DNA from: Candidatus Nitrotoga sp. BS
GTDB taxonomy: Bacteria > Pseudomonadota > Gammaproteobacteria > Burkholderiales > Gallionellaceae
Direction of reading: 5' to 3'
Assembly: GCF_927797785.1 (NCBI RefSeq)
Contig: NZ_CAKMLL010000047.1
Location: forward strand, 1-49,124
DNA: 49,124 bases
This document shows positions 29,409 to 39,036 of this stretch, one piece after another. The notes below the pieces were generated by a model, which did no database searches, was not told the DNA's origin, and saw only the letters and a program-made list of their open reading frames with translations. The position numbers and the translations under genes are program-made. Positions within the stretch are counted from its first letter, which is position 1. Every line of letters begins with the position of its first letter.

Positions 29409-30416
29409 TTAGGATTCATCAATATTCCCTAAAGACTGCCATCTCCAAGAGTCAACGCACATCTGCACTATACTGCGCTCAGCTCTCCAGCCAAGCTCGC
29501 GCTCTGCCCGCGTCGCGTCTGCGTAACAAGTAGCGATATCCCCTGGACGACGCCCCACTACTTTATAGGGAATGTTCCGTCCGCTGGCTTGCTCGAAGGC
29601 GCGCACCATCTCCAAGACGCTATTACTCCGCCCTGTGCCCAAATTATAGGTAGCCACTCCAGTCTGATCAGCCAACTTCTCAAGAGTCTTGACATGGCCA
29701 ATAGCCAGATCAACAACATGAATATAATCTCTCATACCAGTGCCATCAATGGTTGGATAGTCATCTCCATAAATCGACAACATCTCGCGCCGGCCTTGCG
29801 CCACTTGAGCAATGTAAGGAAGCAGGTTATTCGGAATATCAGTGGGATCCTCGCCAATCAAACCACTTTCATGCGCGCCTACAGGATTAAAATAACGAAG
29901 CAACGCAATTCGCCATGAAGGATCAGCTATCGCAAGATCACGGAGTATTTCCTCGACCATCAGCTTACTTCTACCATATGGATTGGTCGCACCAAGTGGA
30001 AAGTTTTCCACAATTGGAACTGTAGCAGGATCACCGTAAACTGTAGCAGAAGAAGAAAAAACCAGTGTCTTTATCCTTGCCGCGGCCATCGTCTCAAACA
30101 ACACCAAACTACCATAGACGTTATTGTCATAGTAGCGTAACGGCTGCTCCACGGATTCACCTACCGCTTTCAAACCAGCAAAATGAATTACTGCATCATA
30201 GTTATGTCGTGCAAAAAGTGCCTGCATCGCTTGCCGATCACGAATATCAACCTCAACAAATCTCGGTCGACGTTTAACAATACGCTCAATACGATCAAGA
30301 ACCGATGCCTTACTGTTACTAAAATTGTCAGCGATCAGAATTTCAAAGCCAGCCAGCATCAGCTCAACAACCGTATGCGAGCCGATATAGCCGGTTCCAC
30401 CTGTTACTAAAATCAT
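29409..30416 (-). CDS. galE: UDP-glucose 4-epimerase
   Basis: GalE interconverts UDP-glucose and UDP-galactose, supplying galactose for lipopolysaccharide or exopolysaccharide. The 335-residue short-chain dehydrogenase fold has the NAD site VTGGTGYIGSH (4-14), the catalytic SSATVYG and YGRSK (Y-x3-K), plus NPYGRSK, RYFNPVGAH and RDYIHVVDLA, all typical of GalE rather than other sugar epimerases. Length is normal. It has its own start region with AAGGAAGA and a terminator, so it is likely a single unit next to sucCD. Confidence 0.95.
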   Translation of the reverse strand: MILVTGGTGYIGSHTVVELMLAGFEILIADNFSNSKASVLDRIERIVKRRPRFVEVDIRDRQAMQALFARHNYDAVIHFAGLKAVGESVEQPLRYYDNNVYGSLVLFETMAAARIKTLVFSSSATVYGDPATVPIVENFPLGATNPYGRSKLMVEEILRDLAIADPSWRIALLRYFNPVGAHESGLIGEDPTDIPNNLLPYIAQVAQGRREMLSIYGDDYPTIDGTGMRDYIHVVDLAIGHVKTLEKLADQTGVATYNLGTGRSNSVLEMVRAFEQASGRNIPYKVVGRRPGDIATCYADATRAERELGWRAERSIVQMCVDSWRWQSLGNIDES

Positions 30417-30602
30417 TCTTCTTCCTTTTTGTCAGTAGCAGATTCCAGCTTGAAGTGAGAGTTTTGTAAGTTAGTTTGTGAGGTAAGCCACATGGATATA
30501 GTTGCTTCTTATACTACCCAGAAAAAAATAACCAATACGAAGTGAAGCTTTTTATCTTTTCATCAACAATTATAAATTAATAACACACTTATTATCATAA
30601 CC

Positions 30603-31484
30603 TTACATTTTTAAAATATGTTTCATCGTTTTCCCCATTTCAGCTGGGTTGCGCGTGATGTGTATGCCACATTCTTCCATTACTGCTAACTTGTTCTCGG
30701 CTCCGCCCTGACCTCCAGAAATAATTGCACCAGCATGTCCCATACGCTTACCAGACGGCGCAGTAAGCCCCGCAATGAAGCCAACCACGGGCTTTTGCAT
30801 ATTACTCTTGATCCAGCGTGCGCATTCTTCTTCATCACTACCACCAATCTCGCCTACCATCACCACAGCATCGGTCTCTGGGTCATCGTTGAACAATTTC
30901 ATTATCTGCAAGTGCTTCATGCCATTGATCGGATCGCCGCCTATTCCAACACAAGAAGATTGCCCGAAGCCCAACTCAGTCAGTTGCCAAACTGCCTCAT
31001 AAGTCAGCGTGCCCGAACGCGATACCACGCCGATACGTCCCTTACGGTGAATATGCCCAGGCATAATGCCAATTTTTATTTCGTCCGGTGTAATTAGTCC
31101 TGGACAATTCGGACCTATAAGCAGCGTCTTCTTGCCCTGCATTTTGTAACGAGTGCGCAGCATGTCATGCTCAGGTATACCTTCTGTGATGCAGATCACC
31201 AACTCTAGCCCCGCTTCCACCGCCTCATCAATCGCTGCAGCAGCATAGGGGGGGGGTACATAAATCACTGAGACCGTTGCTCCGGTTTGCGTGCTTGCTT
31301 CCATTACACTGTTAAATACTGGAATACCCTCATAGCTTTGTCCGGCCTTGCCGGGCGTCACGCCTGCGACAAAACAATTCGCTCCATTTGCATAATTCTT
31401 ACAATGCAAAGTGTGGAACTGGCCGACTTTACCAGTCATACCTTGCGTCATTACTTTCGTATCTTTGTTAATAAGAATGGACAT
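30603..31484 (-). CDS. sucD: Succinyl-CoA synthetase alpha subunit
   Basis: SucD with SucC makes ATP or GTP from succinyl-CoA in the TCA cycle. The 293-residue protein has the CoA-binding Rossmann part (GMTGKVGQFH, GVTPGKAG), IGPNCPGLI, and the phosphorylated histidine H250 in KRMGHAGAII. The start ATG shares one base with the sucC stop (TAATG), so translation is coupled. A nine-base G/C run (31248-31256) encodes the three prolines of YVPPPYA; it is unusual but in frame. Confidence 0.97.
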   Translation of the reverse strand: MSILINKDTKVMTQGMTGKVGQFHTLHCKNYANGANCFVAGVTPGKAGQSYEGIPVFNSVMEASTQTGATVSVIYVPPPYAAAAIDEAVEAGLELVICITEGIPEHDMLRTRYKMQGKKTLLIGPNCPGLITPDEIKIGIMPGHIHRKGRIGVVSRSGTLTYEAVWQLTELGFGQSSCVGIGGDPINGMKHLQIMKLFNDDPETDAVVMVGEIGGSDEEECARWIKSNMQKPVVGFIAGLTAPSGKRMGHAGAIISGGQGGAENKLAVMEECGIHITRNPAEMGKTMKHILKM

Positions 31485-32650
31485 TATGCCCCCTTTGCCG
31501 CAGCCACAACCTTTGCTGCCGCATCTGCCATATCACCGGCAGAAATAATTGGCAAGCCAGATTCAGCCAGAATTTTTTTTCCGAGATCAACGTTAGTGCC
31601 TTCCAGACGAACCACTAATGGTACTTTCAAATGCACTTCGCGTGCCGCGGCCACCACGCCTTCGGCAATCACATCACACTTCATAATTCCGCCGAAGATA
31701 TTTACCAATATTGCGCGCAAATTCGGATTTCTTAACATCAATTTAAACGCTTCAGTTACTTTTTCCTTGCTGGCACCACCACCCACGTCAAGAAAATTCG
31801 CTGGCAGGCCGCCGTACAACTTGATGATATCCATAGTCGCCATAGCTAGCCCAGCACCATTCACCAAGCAACCGATGTTGCCTTCCAGTGAAATATAGCT
31901 AAGGCCGAATTCTGAAGCTTCAACTTCGGCTGGGTCTTCTTCATCCAAGTCGCGTAACGCCACAATCTCTTGATGACGAAATAGCGCATTACTATCGAAA
32001 TTAATTTTTGCATCCAGCGCCAGTAAATTCTGATCCACCGTCAGCACCAGCGGATTGATCTCCGCCAGTATTGCATCCTTTTCCATGAATGCCCGGTACA
32101 GGCCTTGCAAACAGGCTCGCGCCTGAGCAAACACTGCATTCGGGATGCCAATCAGCCGCGCCACAGCGTCTGCCTCAGTATCAAGTAGTCCTGACGAAGG
32201 GTTTATCCATACCTTGTGAATTTTTTCGGGCGAATGCGCAGCGACTGCCTCGATTTCCATTCCTCCCTCGCTACTTGCCATAAGCACGACACTCTGCTTG
32301 CTACGGTCAATTACCATCCCTACGTAATACTCTTTGGCAATCTGCACGCCCTCCTCAATCAGCAAGCGTCTGACCAATTGCCCATCAACATTAGTCTGGT
32401 GCGTTACCAACTTCATACCAAGAATTTTTGCAGCATGCGTGCCCACATCCTGCACCGAATTCGCCACCTTAACCCCGCCACCCTGGCCACGTCCACCGGC
32501 ATGAATCTGCGCCTTCACCACCCACACCGAGCCACCCAACTTCTGTGCGACGGCAAGGGCCTCATCCATGCTGAAGCAAACCGATCCGCGTGGAGTCGGC
32601 ACGCCATACTGACGGAAGATTTTCTTGGCCTGATATTCGTGAATTTTCAT
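31484..32650 (-). CDS. sucC: Succinyl-CoA synthetase beta subunit
   Basis: The 388-residue ATP-grasp subunit starts [18 protein letters not shown], has the nucleotide-binding [18 protein letters not shown] loop, AEINPLVL for metal binding, [26 protein letters not shown] and [13 protein letters not shown], all conserved in SucC. Length is standard. It is the first gene of sucCD and is divergent from mgtE across 500 bases. Unlike in E. coli, the other TCA genes are not adjacent. Confidence 0.97.
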   Translation of the reverse strand: MKIHEYQAKKIFRQYGVPTPRGSVCFSMDEALAVAQKLGGSVWVVKAQIHAGGRGQGGGVKVANSVQDVGTHAAKILGMKLVTHQTNVDGQLVRRLLIEEGVQIAKEYYVGMVIDRSKQSVVLMASSEGGMEIEAVAAHSPEKIHKVWINPSSGLLDTEADAVARLIGIPNAVFAQARACLQGLYRAFMEKDAILAEINPLVLTVDQNLLALDAKINFDSNALFRHQEIVALRDLDEEDPAEVEASEFGLSYISLEGNIGCLVNGAGLAMATMDIIKLYGGLPANFLDVGGGASKEKVTEAFKLMLRNPNLRAILVNIFGGIMKCDVIAEGVVAAAREVHLKVPLVVRLEGTNVDLGKKILAESGLPIISAGDMADAAAKVVAAAKGA

Positions 32651-33150
32651 GTTTGACTCAGTACCCTATTTCGTACGCAAACTAGGCGATGCCCTAAAGA
32701 CATCATACTACCTAATTATCGCTCACTTTAAAATATAACATATTGATTTAATTTTAATAATCTCTGACATTTTAATATAAACCACAACTGAAATATATAT
32801 TATGCAACTCAATATATTGATTACAAATAAAACACACAGCCATACCGAGATTCAAAATGCACGTAAAAAATACACACGAAATAAGTATATACGAGGCATT
32901 CACAAAACACGAAAGCTGTGTGAGAAACATCTTCTGTGGGAAGTATATTCTGGTTCAAACTCATCTCGATTGCTATAAACAACAGTATTGGCCCAACCGC
33001 TTGTGCGTCGCATAGCTGCTATTATTTCTGTTATGTTCGCGGAAGCTTACCAAGTTCAGATTTGTAGCACTTACACAGTACAGTCGATAATTTTCTCACG
33101 ACTGTCATCCAACCTCTTTACAATAGCCGCAGTCATTCATATAGCGCATC
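32651..33150. other. AT-rich region between sucC and mgtE
   Basis: Five hundred bases without a recognisable gene. The part near 32720-32840 is very AT-rich, with repeated ATATATT-like words, and probably holds the sucCD promoter. The part near mgtE is less AT-rich. I see no M-box-like magnesium riboswitch elements and no convincing Shine-Dalgarno before the mgtE ATG. Confidence 0.35.
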
Positions 33151-34605
33151 ATGACCCCAAACCGCGAACATCATTACACTGAAAATGTGCAGGAACATCT
33201 GCACCAGGTGCAAAACCTGCTGGATAAGCACACTCTGGTCGAAATGCTGGCGCGCAAGCAGGAAATGCCACGCCAAGAACGTCATGAGTTGTTGGACAGC
33301 ATACTGCACAAGCAACATCTAGCCGAACTACAAAATAAACTTAGCAACCTGCATTCTTCCGATATCGCATTTATTTTGGAGGCTCTACCTATTGAGCAGC
33401 GCTTGCTGGTATGGGACCTGGTCAAGGCTGATCGTGACGGCGAAATTTTGATCGAAGTTTCCGATGCAGTGCGTGAATCATTGATTGCCACCATGAGTCG
33501 CGAGGAACTGCGCGAGGCGGCGGAGCAGCTTGATACTGATGAGATCGCCGATTTGGCGCATGATTTGCCACATGCAGTGATGCGCGATGTATTTAAATCT
33601 CTCACCATTGAAGAGCGCGAGCAATTGCGCGCGGCGATGTCCTATCCAGAAGATGCGGTAGGCGCGCTGATGGATTTCGATATGGTAACTATCCGCGAGG
33701 ATGTCACTCTGGAAGTAGTGTCACGTTATCTTCGCCGTTTCGACGATATGCCAGATCATACTGACCAGCTATTTGTAGTGGATAGAAACGATATTTTTAA
33801 AGGTGTGTTGCCACTTAATCGCTTATTGGTAAACGAACCTGAAGTGCTCGTTAGTAAGCTGATGTTAACCGATACCATCAAATTACATTCAGATGACAAG
33901 GCGGAGCAAGCAGCACAGGCATTTGAGCGTTATGACTTAGTTTCTGCACCCGTGTTAGAAGAAGATGGGAAGCTAGTTGGTCGCGTTACCGTGAACACGG
34001 CAATGGACTATATCCGTTCAGAATCGGAAAGCGACATATTGAATACAGCTGGTTTACGTGAAGAAGAAGATATCTTTGCTTCGGTATGGAAGAGCGTAAA
34101 AAACCGCTGGATGTGGCTGGCGCTAAATCTGTGTACGGCATTCTTTGCCTCACGCGTGATAGGGGAGTTCGAAAACACCATCGAAAAACTTGTCGCGCTC
34201 GCGGCGTTAATGCCTATTGTGGCAGGCATTGCTGGCAACTCTGCAAACCAGACCGCCACAATTATCATCCGCTCGCTAGCGCTGGGGCAACTTAACCAAG
34301 CTAATACACGGCGGTTAATTAGTAAGGAACTCACCATCGGTGGGCTAAATGGACTGATTTGGGGTGGTATAGCCGGACTGTTCGCTTACGTCCTATATAA
34401 GAGCGTACTGCTTGGCGTAATTTTGACCGGTGCCATGGTGCTTAATCTAGTCCTTGGCGCATTGGCTGGCTTGTTGATACCGTTGTCCATGCAGCGTATG
34501 GGGCGTGACCCAGCCATCGGCTCCAGTGTATTGCTTACCGCAATTACCGACAGCGGCGGCTTTTTTATTTTCCTTGGGCTCGCGGCCCTATTTTTAATCC
34601 ATTGA
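33151..34605 (+). CDS. mgtE: Magnesium transporter MgtE
   Basis: MgtE is a magnesium channel gated by cytoplasmic magnesium. The 484-residue protein has the N domain of superhelical repeats (about 40-190: LSNLHSSDIAFILEALPIEQ), a CBS pair (about 200-310, with LFVVDRNDIFKGVLPLNRLL and LVGRVTVNTAMDYI), the plug helix and five membrane helices (about 325-484) including the signature MPIVAGIAGNSANQTATIII and AITDSGGFFIFLGLA. Length is usual for the family. It stands alone; no strong Shine-Dalgarno is seen. Confidence 0.95.
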   Translation: MTPNREHHYTENVQEHLHQVQNLLDKHTLVEMLARKQEMPRQERHELLDSILHKQHLAELQNKLSNLHSSDIAFILEALPIEQRLLVWDLVKADRDGEILIEVSDAVRESLIATMSREELREAAEQLDTDEIADLAHDLPHAVMRDVFKSLTIEEREQLRAAMSYPEDAVGALMDFDMVTIREDVTLEVVSRYLRRFDDMPDHTDQLFVVDRNDIFKGVLPLNRLLVNEPEVLVSKLMLTDTIKLHSDDKAEQAAQAFERYDLVSAPVLEEDGKLVGRVTVNTAMDYIRSESESDILNTAGLREEEDIFASVWKSVKNRWMWLALNLCTAFFASRVIGEFENTIEKLVALAALMPIVAGIAGNSANQTATIIIRSLALGQLNQANTRRLISKELTIGGLNGLIWGGIAGLFAYVLYKSVLLGVILTGAMVLNLVLGALAGLLIPLSMQRMGRDPAIGSSVLLTAITDSGGFFIFLGLAALFLIH

Positions 34606-34894
34606 ATTCCACGTTTACGCATTTGTGATGCAACGCCAAGAACGATGCGTTTTTTTGAATATACATTTGGTAAGCTGGTACCGATTGCGCATTTTGAGAT
34701 GCAGATGAATAATGGTTAAGCGCGGTTGATCTTGAGGCAGATGTCGAAAGGTTGAGCTCTCCCTGCTATAAATCAGTGGGATGGACGCATACTCAATATA
34801 AACGCCAAAATTCCGAGTAATATACGCTATTCAGATCCTGTCTTTCAAATCGATGGGTCAATATAAAACTATAGACATTTTTTAGGGAAACGAT

Positions 34895-35392
34895 ATGAAA
34901 ATTCTTGGACCACTGATACTCGTAGGGTTTTTCTTTTTTGGTGTATTTGTCCTGGCCAATTGGATCGCGCTGACAGCCCCGGCCACACTTTCCTTGATAG
35001 CATTCAGTTTCGAGGCGCCTTTGGGCCTTGTGTTGCTGGGGATCATTCTAGTATTTGCGGCGTTTTTTGTCGCTTATGTCCTCATCCTTCGCACTACCAT
35101 GCTGATGGATGCGCACCGTTATGCGCGTGAACTTAAAGCTCAACAACAACTGGCTGAGAAGGCCGAGGCCTCGCGGCTGAGCGAACTGCGCAAGCAACTC
35201 GATCATGAGTTTGCGCAATTGCGGGAAGAGGCAGACAAATCCCGAGTTTCATTTAGTACCCAGGTAGAAGGGTTGGAAGAAGCATTACGCAACCTTATTG
35301 GAGAAACTAGCCGCAGCCAGTTAGCATATATGGGCGAGATTGAAGACAAGCTCGACCGGAATCTGGCGACGCAGCCGCCGAGCGAACAATAA
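34895..35392 (+). CDS. Two-helix membrane protein with coiled coil, LapA-like
   Basis: The 165-residue protein has two N-terminal membrane helices (about 5-24 and 43-68) around a short loop, then a long charged coiled coil (about 75-150) facing the cytoplasm. This topology resembles LapA, which takes part in controlling lipopolysaccharide assembly, but the similarity is of shape and I cannot confirm family membership. AGGGAAA lies before the ATG. It is preceded by about 290 bases and shares direction with mgtE, but is probably separate. Confidence 0.65.
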   Translation: MKILGPLILVGFFFFGVFVLANWIALTAPATLSLIAFSFEAPLGLVLLGIILVFAAFFVAYVLILRTTMLMDAHRYARELKAQQQLAEKAEASRLSELRKQLDHEFAQLREEADKSRVSFSTQVEGLEEALRNLIGETSRSQLAYMGEIEDKLDRNLATQPPSEQ

Positions 35393-35725
35393 AAACTGTA
35401 GCTCCCGGCAGGCACCGATTAGAATCAGGTACGGACGATACGGTACGAGCCGGTTGCGAGCTGACATGATGAAGCAGCATGCTATGTATCAAGAGCGGCA
35501 GCGGAACATTCCTCAAAAATGTAACGACCGCTGCCATAAATACGAACGCTAACTATACGTGTATTAGTCTATGCTTATGCTCAGACTAGCCTGAACAGCA
35601 TCCCTGACCTTTCCCATAAAGTGACATCGTGGCAAGCAGGCGCGAGGTCGGATAATACTTCTTTAGGCAAGTGCAGCTTTGAAAATGGAATTTTTTGAGA
35701 CGCTCTGTGGCGTAAACTCGGATAT
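35393..35725. other. Intergenic region with a degenerate repeat element
   Basis: No gene is seen. GTGGCAAGCAGGCGCG at about 35630-35645 resembles the core of the dispersed element (GTGGGGTAAGCAGGCA, read on the minus strand of 6527-6710), and GGAATTTTTTGAGACGC about 55 bases later (35688) resembles its terminal repeat in the matching order and orientation. It is probably a decayed copy spanning about 35629-35706, downstream of both flanking genes. Confidence 0.4.
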
Positions 35726-37012
35726 TCAATCCAGCGAAATTAACCGATAACCTTCATTCTTGCTGTTCCACGATACAAAAACACCCCGGGTATTGCTTAA
35801 TATAAAAGGGAGGTCAGTTCCACCCGCACTTTCTGCGACTGATCTGGCCTGAGACCAAGTTTGCCCGCCATCGGTTGACTGCATCACGAGAAGTTGTGTT
35901 TTTGTTCCATCATATTCGGTCCAGGTCAAGACGACATGCTTCCCCCGAGCCAAGACGTCAGGATGACTTGGCAGTTTTTTCGGTTTGCCGAACGGCAACG
36001 GAGCTGAGAAACTCTGTCCCTGGTCAGATGAATAAGCATAGAATAAACCTTGGCGGGCGCTACCTCGCGTAAACCAGGCAATATGGTAGTGATCATCGTC
36101 ACCTATGGAAATTGCAGGTCCATTTTCAGGACAACCCTTGATCTTCCATTCGTCAAAAGTGACACGCCACGATAGTGATTTTTTGTCGTTCGTTCGCGTC
36201 CTGGAAAGACCATGATCGCGAATACTGCCTGGATAAATGAAACGCGCGAATAAAACAGGCTGACCCTCATTATCAAAAGCAGCGGCAATGCGGCAGCATT
36301 CACAAACGGTGTCAGAGAGTTTTTGATTGATGAAATCAAGACTGTTCTGCCCGTCAATGGTGGTGTAATAAACCGCGTTTCCAGGTTGCCTCCAGTCGGT
36401 ACGGTCGCGTTCGTCAAGCCAAAAGACATAAGTCTGACCGGAAGGGTTTAAAACCAGCCGGCCTTGAAATGAATTTGCTTCGGATGCTTTGTCGCTCAAC
36501 GGTTTTGGCGTTGAAAAACTGCGGCCATTATCGGTAGATGCACTGAAAAACAGGGTTGCAGGTTGAGTGCCTTCAGCTGAATAGATGACAGAAATTTTTC
36601 CGTCACGATCAACGGCGATGCCGGGTCGGTTTTCACCGCTCGCTTTGATGCGCTGTGATTCTTTATTGATACGTAAAGGCACGCTGAAGGTCTTGCCCAG
36701 GTCGGTTGAATAATCAACATATATATGCCATTTTTCCGGGACAACTCGCCATAAACGGTTATCAGAACCAAAAGTCGCGGTCACGTATAGGCTCCCTCCC
36801 TGAGGGTAGCGCGATAAATCGCTTGTTCCGGCCTTTGAATCATTATGATGGGCATAACTAGCCGTGCTAAAGGCTATTGCGCCGAACAGTAATAGGTAAC
36901 TGAGCAGTTTACGACTGCTCAGTGATAGTGATGACTCGAAGAATTCATTTGCAATTGCTATACGATTAATTTTAATAGCACTCTCGGTCACCGGGTAATC
37001 TGACAAAGTCAT
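35726..37012 (-). CDS. Exported Asp-box (sialidase-like beta-propeller) protein
   Basis: The 428-residue protein has a signal peptide after an unusually long 30-residue lead (hydrophobic LLSYLLLFGAIAFS, cleavage near SYA|HH at about residue 55). The mature part shows four Asp-boxes of the form S-x-D-x-G-x-[TS]-[FW] (STDLGKTFS, STDNGRSFS, SSDQGQSFS, STDGGQTWS) typical of a six-bladed propeller as in sialidases. The catalytic Arg triad of true sialidases cannot be confirmed, so enzyme activity is doubtful. A CECC motif (TVCECCRIAA) and a HH start to the mature protein suggest metal or redox chemistry. It lies 51 bases after the outer-membrane gene 37064-38071 and likely shares its operon. Confidence 0.75.
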   Translation of the reverse strand: MTLSDYPVTESAIKINRIAIANEFFESSLSLSSRKLLSYLLLFGAIAFSTASYAHHNDSKAGTSDLSRYPQGGSLYVTATFGSDNRLWRVVPEKWHIYVDYSTDLGKTFSVPLRINKESQRIKASGENRPGIAVDRDGKISVIYSAEGTQPATLFFSASTDNGRSFSTPKPLSDKASEANSFQGRLVLNPSGQTYVFWLDERDRTDWRQPGNAVYYTTIDGQNSLDFINQKLSDTVCECCRIAAAFDNEGQPVLFARFIYPGSIRDHGLSRTRTNDKKSLSWRVTFDEWKIKGCPENGPAISIGDDDHYHIAWFTRGSARQGLFYAYSSDQGQSFSAPLPFGKPKKLPSHPDVLARGKHVVLTWTEYDGTKTQLLVMQSTDGGQTWSQARSVAESAGGTDLPFILSNTRGVFVSWNSKNEGYRLISLD

Positions 37013-37063
37013 TTTATCGTTAAGTCCAGAATCTGCAAAAAATATAATGCTACTAAAAAATCA

Positions 37064-38071
37064 CTAGAATGCGACAACGAAGCGGTAAGTTACCCGATAA
37101 TCTGGTGGCGTTTGATAACCGTTGATATTTTTGACAATGGGTGTCCCTATTGATAAGGCAGTATTCCAGTTTTTGCCGCCGGAGTATCTGATGCCAGGTG
37201 AGAGATAAATGATATTGCTGCCCGAGTTCGGCTCAGTCAGACCAGCGGTTTTTTGGCGATCCTGCCACTGACCATTTAACTCCAAAATACCCGTCCACGG
37301 GGAATTGTTGCTGCCGACGAAAAGGTTATTTCTGGCCGTGCCAACGAAAGCATAAGAAAGTGCGACATTATAGTCAAAAGTATCGCCTAGATTGGTACGT
37401 TGCGCCCCTTCAGTTGCAACCGTATATAGAATACTGCTATCAAACGAGACCTTTCCCATTGCGCGAGTAAAGGAAAGGCCGGCAGCAGGATTCCATGAGC
37501 CGCTGCTGGGCTGAAAATGTGTTTCAAGCCGCTCACCGGCGCTGCGGACATTGGTTGCGCCTGGGGTAGTGAGAGCCGCGACCAGTGATAAATGGTTGAG
37601 ATTGTCGACGGAATTGAAAATACGATATTGACTAAACAGGGAAACGCCACCAAAACCGCCTGGATTGCCCTGGTCACTGACATCGTGATGACCGCCGTGA
37701 TGATCCACACCACCACTGACACCGAAACGCTGCACATAAGGCAGTCTGACACCCAGCGTCAAGTTGTCGGTCACACCATAGGCCGCAAATACCGATGGGG
37801 TTAACTGAGACTTCACACTGTGAACTTCACCATAATCCTTGCTCAGATCATGTAAGACTGACGGACTGGGATTGTCAAAACTAGTAAACTGAGCGATCAC
37901 ACCGCTAGCCCACATTCCGGCGGGGAGTGTTATACCGGTTTGAGTGATAATTGGTGATGCGGTACCTATGCCGAAGCCCATAGAGCCATGATCGGCCCTA
38001 GTTGTATTACTGTAAATAGCCAATGTCGATGTTAGAAACATCACCAGAGGAACTTTTTTTGAAAGACTCAT
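37064..38071 (-). CDS. Outer-membrane beta-barrel protein, His-rich
   Basis: The 335-residue protein has a signal peptide (MSLSKKVPLVMFLTSTLAIY..., cleavage near TRA|DHG), a barrel-like body with alternating strands and a final aromatic strand ending VVAF. It resembles the transporter-like family found with phenol meta-pathway and metal operons. A His-rich loop (VDHHGGHHDV) lies near residue 145. The start ATG 38071 has AAGGA 6 bases upstream; the longer TTG frame from 38107 is unlikely. With the Asp-box protein downstream it forms a two-gene envelope unit, possibly for metal handling (inference). Confidence 0.75.
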   Translation of the reverse strand: MSLSKKVPLVMFLTSTLAIYSNTTRADHGSMGFGIGTASPIITQTGITLPAGMWASGVIAQFTSFDNPSPSVLHDLSKDYGEVHSVKSQLTPSVFAAYGVTDNLTLGVRLPYVQRFGVSGGVDHHGGHHDVSDQGNPGGFGGVSLFSQYRIFNSVDNLNHLSLVAALTTPGATNVRSAGERLETHFQPSSGSWNPAAGLSFTRAMGKVSFDSSILYTVATEGAQRTNLGDTFDYNVALSYAFVGTARNNLFVGSNNSPWTGILELNGQWQDRQKTAGLTEPNSGSNIIYLSPGIRYSGGKNWNTALSIGTPIVKNINGYQTPPDYRVTYRFVVAF

Positions 38072-38876
38072 AACTAATCCTTGTAATTTATAGTGTTGGA
38101 ATGACAATTACCCATTGAACCAGCACTCTTAAAATTCTTATTTTTAAAATTGCGATATAAGCTAATGCCTGCATTGATGCCGTTATGAAATGATTTGGCT
38201 AAAGAATAACTCAGTTCAATAAGTGTGAACATGCGACAAATTGTCACACCACCTAACAATACATTGATTTAAATAATTAATATTTATACATCAAACCCCA
38301 GCAGGACTGCAATTATGCACATACAAATATTGGATTAACGCTTAAAAATCAGTTACCCACTGATTAGCGTCCGTTGGCTGTGGTTTTGAAGCGGCATTTG
38401 TTTCATGCATTGAGGCTGTTCTCACACATTAAACGTCTCGCGAAGTCCTTTCCAACGGGGAAGCAATAGCCACGCTATTCATCAAGCACGCGCGTGCTAC
38501 CATAAGCTCTTTTATATGCTGGGCCGCTACTAATATGACTCTTTAAATTGTGGAATTATATAAAGAAACTTACTATATATTTGGATACAGTTACTGACAG
38601 ATATTGACTTAAAAAATTAGAATAGATGATAATAAAATTACCTCTAATGCAAGGCATATGGTTAAGAGTTTCATAACAAATAATGGCTCTTCTAAAGCTT
38701 TAAAATTAAGCTCTTGATCAATCATTACAGATGCCAGGATGTTAAAGGATACGTGTTCCAAAATTACGCTAAACGAGCTGCCCGCTAGCAGCCTGACGTA
38801 CTTAAAATAGATCGGCTGCAAATTTAGCTGAGAGGTATATGTCTTACCGCTTTTGTGGCAATAAAATAACTTTTAC
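38072..38876. other. AT-rich intergenic region, possible small ORF
   Basis: No recognised gene. A 70-codon minus-strand frame (38609-38821, TTG start) has two hydrophobic stretches but no clear Shine-Dalgarno or family, so it is doubtful. The part next to 38071 should hold the promoter of the outer-membrane/Asp-box pair. Confidence 0.3.
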
Positions 38877-38984
38877 CCTGTAAAATCGTCAGATGGGGTA
38901 AGCAGGCATTTCGCCGTAAGGTGAAAGCTCGCAAAGCTTATCCCTGCTCAGCTAATTTTCGCTACGATTTTTTCGTTCTACAGG
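38877..38984 (+). repeat. Structured palindromic element sharing a core with the 6527-6710 element
   Basis: CCTGTA (38877-38882) with TACAGG (38979-38984), and AAAATCGT (38882-38889) with ACGATTTT (38964-38971), form an outer fold. Inside, GGGGTAAGC (38895-38903) pairs with GCTTATCCC (38936-38944), and TTTCGCC-GTAA-GGTGAAA (38909-38926) forms a hairpin with a GNRA-type loop. The bases TGGGGTAAGCAGGCA before the hairpin and GCTCGCAAA after it match the minus strand of the 6527-6710 element (TGGGGTAAGCAGGCA and GTTCGCAAA) around a hairpin of different sequence. It ends about 40 bases before the ankyrin gene's Shine-Dalgarno. Confidence 0.6.
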
Positions 38985-39036
38985 CTATTTGGTAGCGGCC
39001 ATTGTTATTTAATAAAATTTCATCAGGAGGTTTTTC

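Noticed and set aside
38609-38821. 70-codon hydrophobic minus-strand frame as a gene
   Set aside because: TTG start, no Shine-Dalgarno, no family; AT-rich DNA readily gives such frames. Mentioned only as doubtful.
38895-38944. GEMM-I (c-di-GMP) riboswitch candidate, because of AGGCA-hairpin with GNRA loop-CGCAAAGC
   Set aside because: The second helix and the usual downstream conserved bases are not convincing, the next gene is an ankyrin protein, and the core is shared with the 6527-6710 repeat, so a dispersed element explains it better. A covariance-model scan would settle it.
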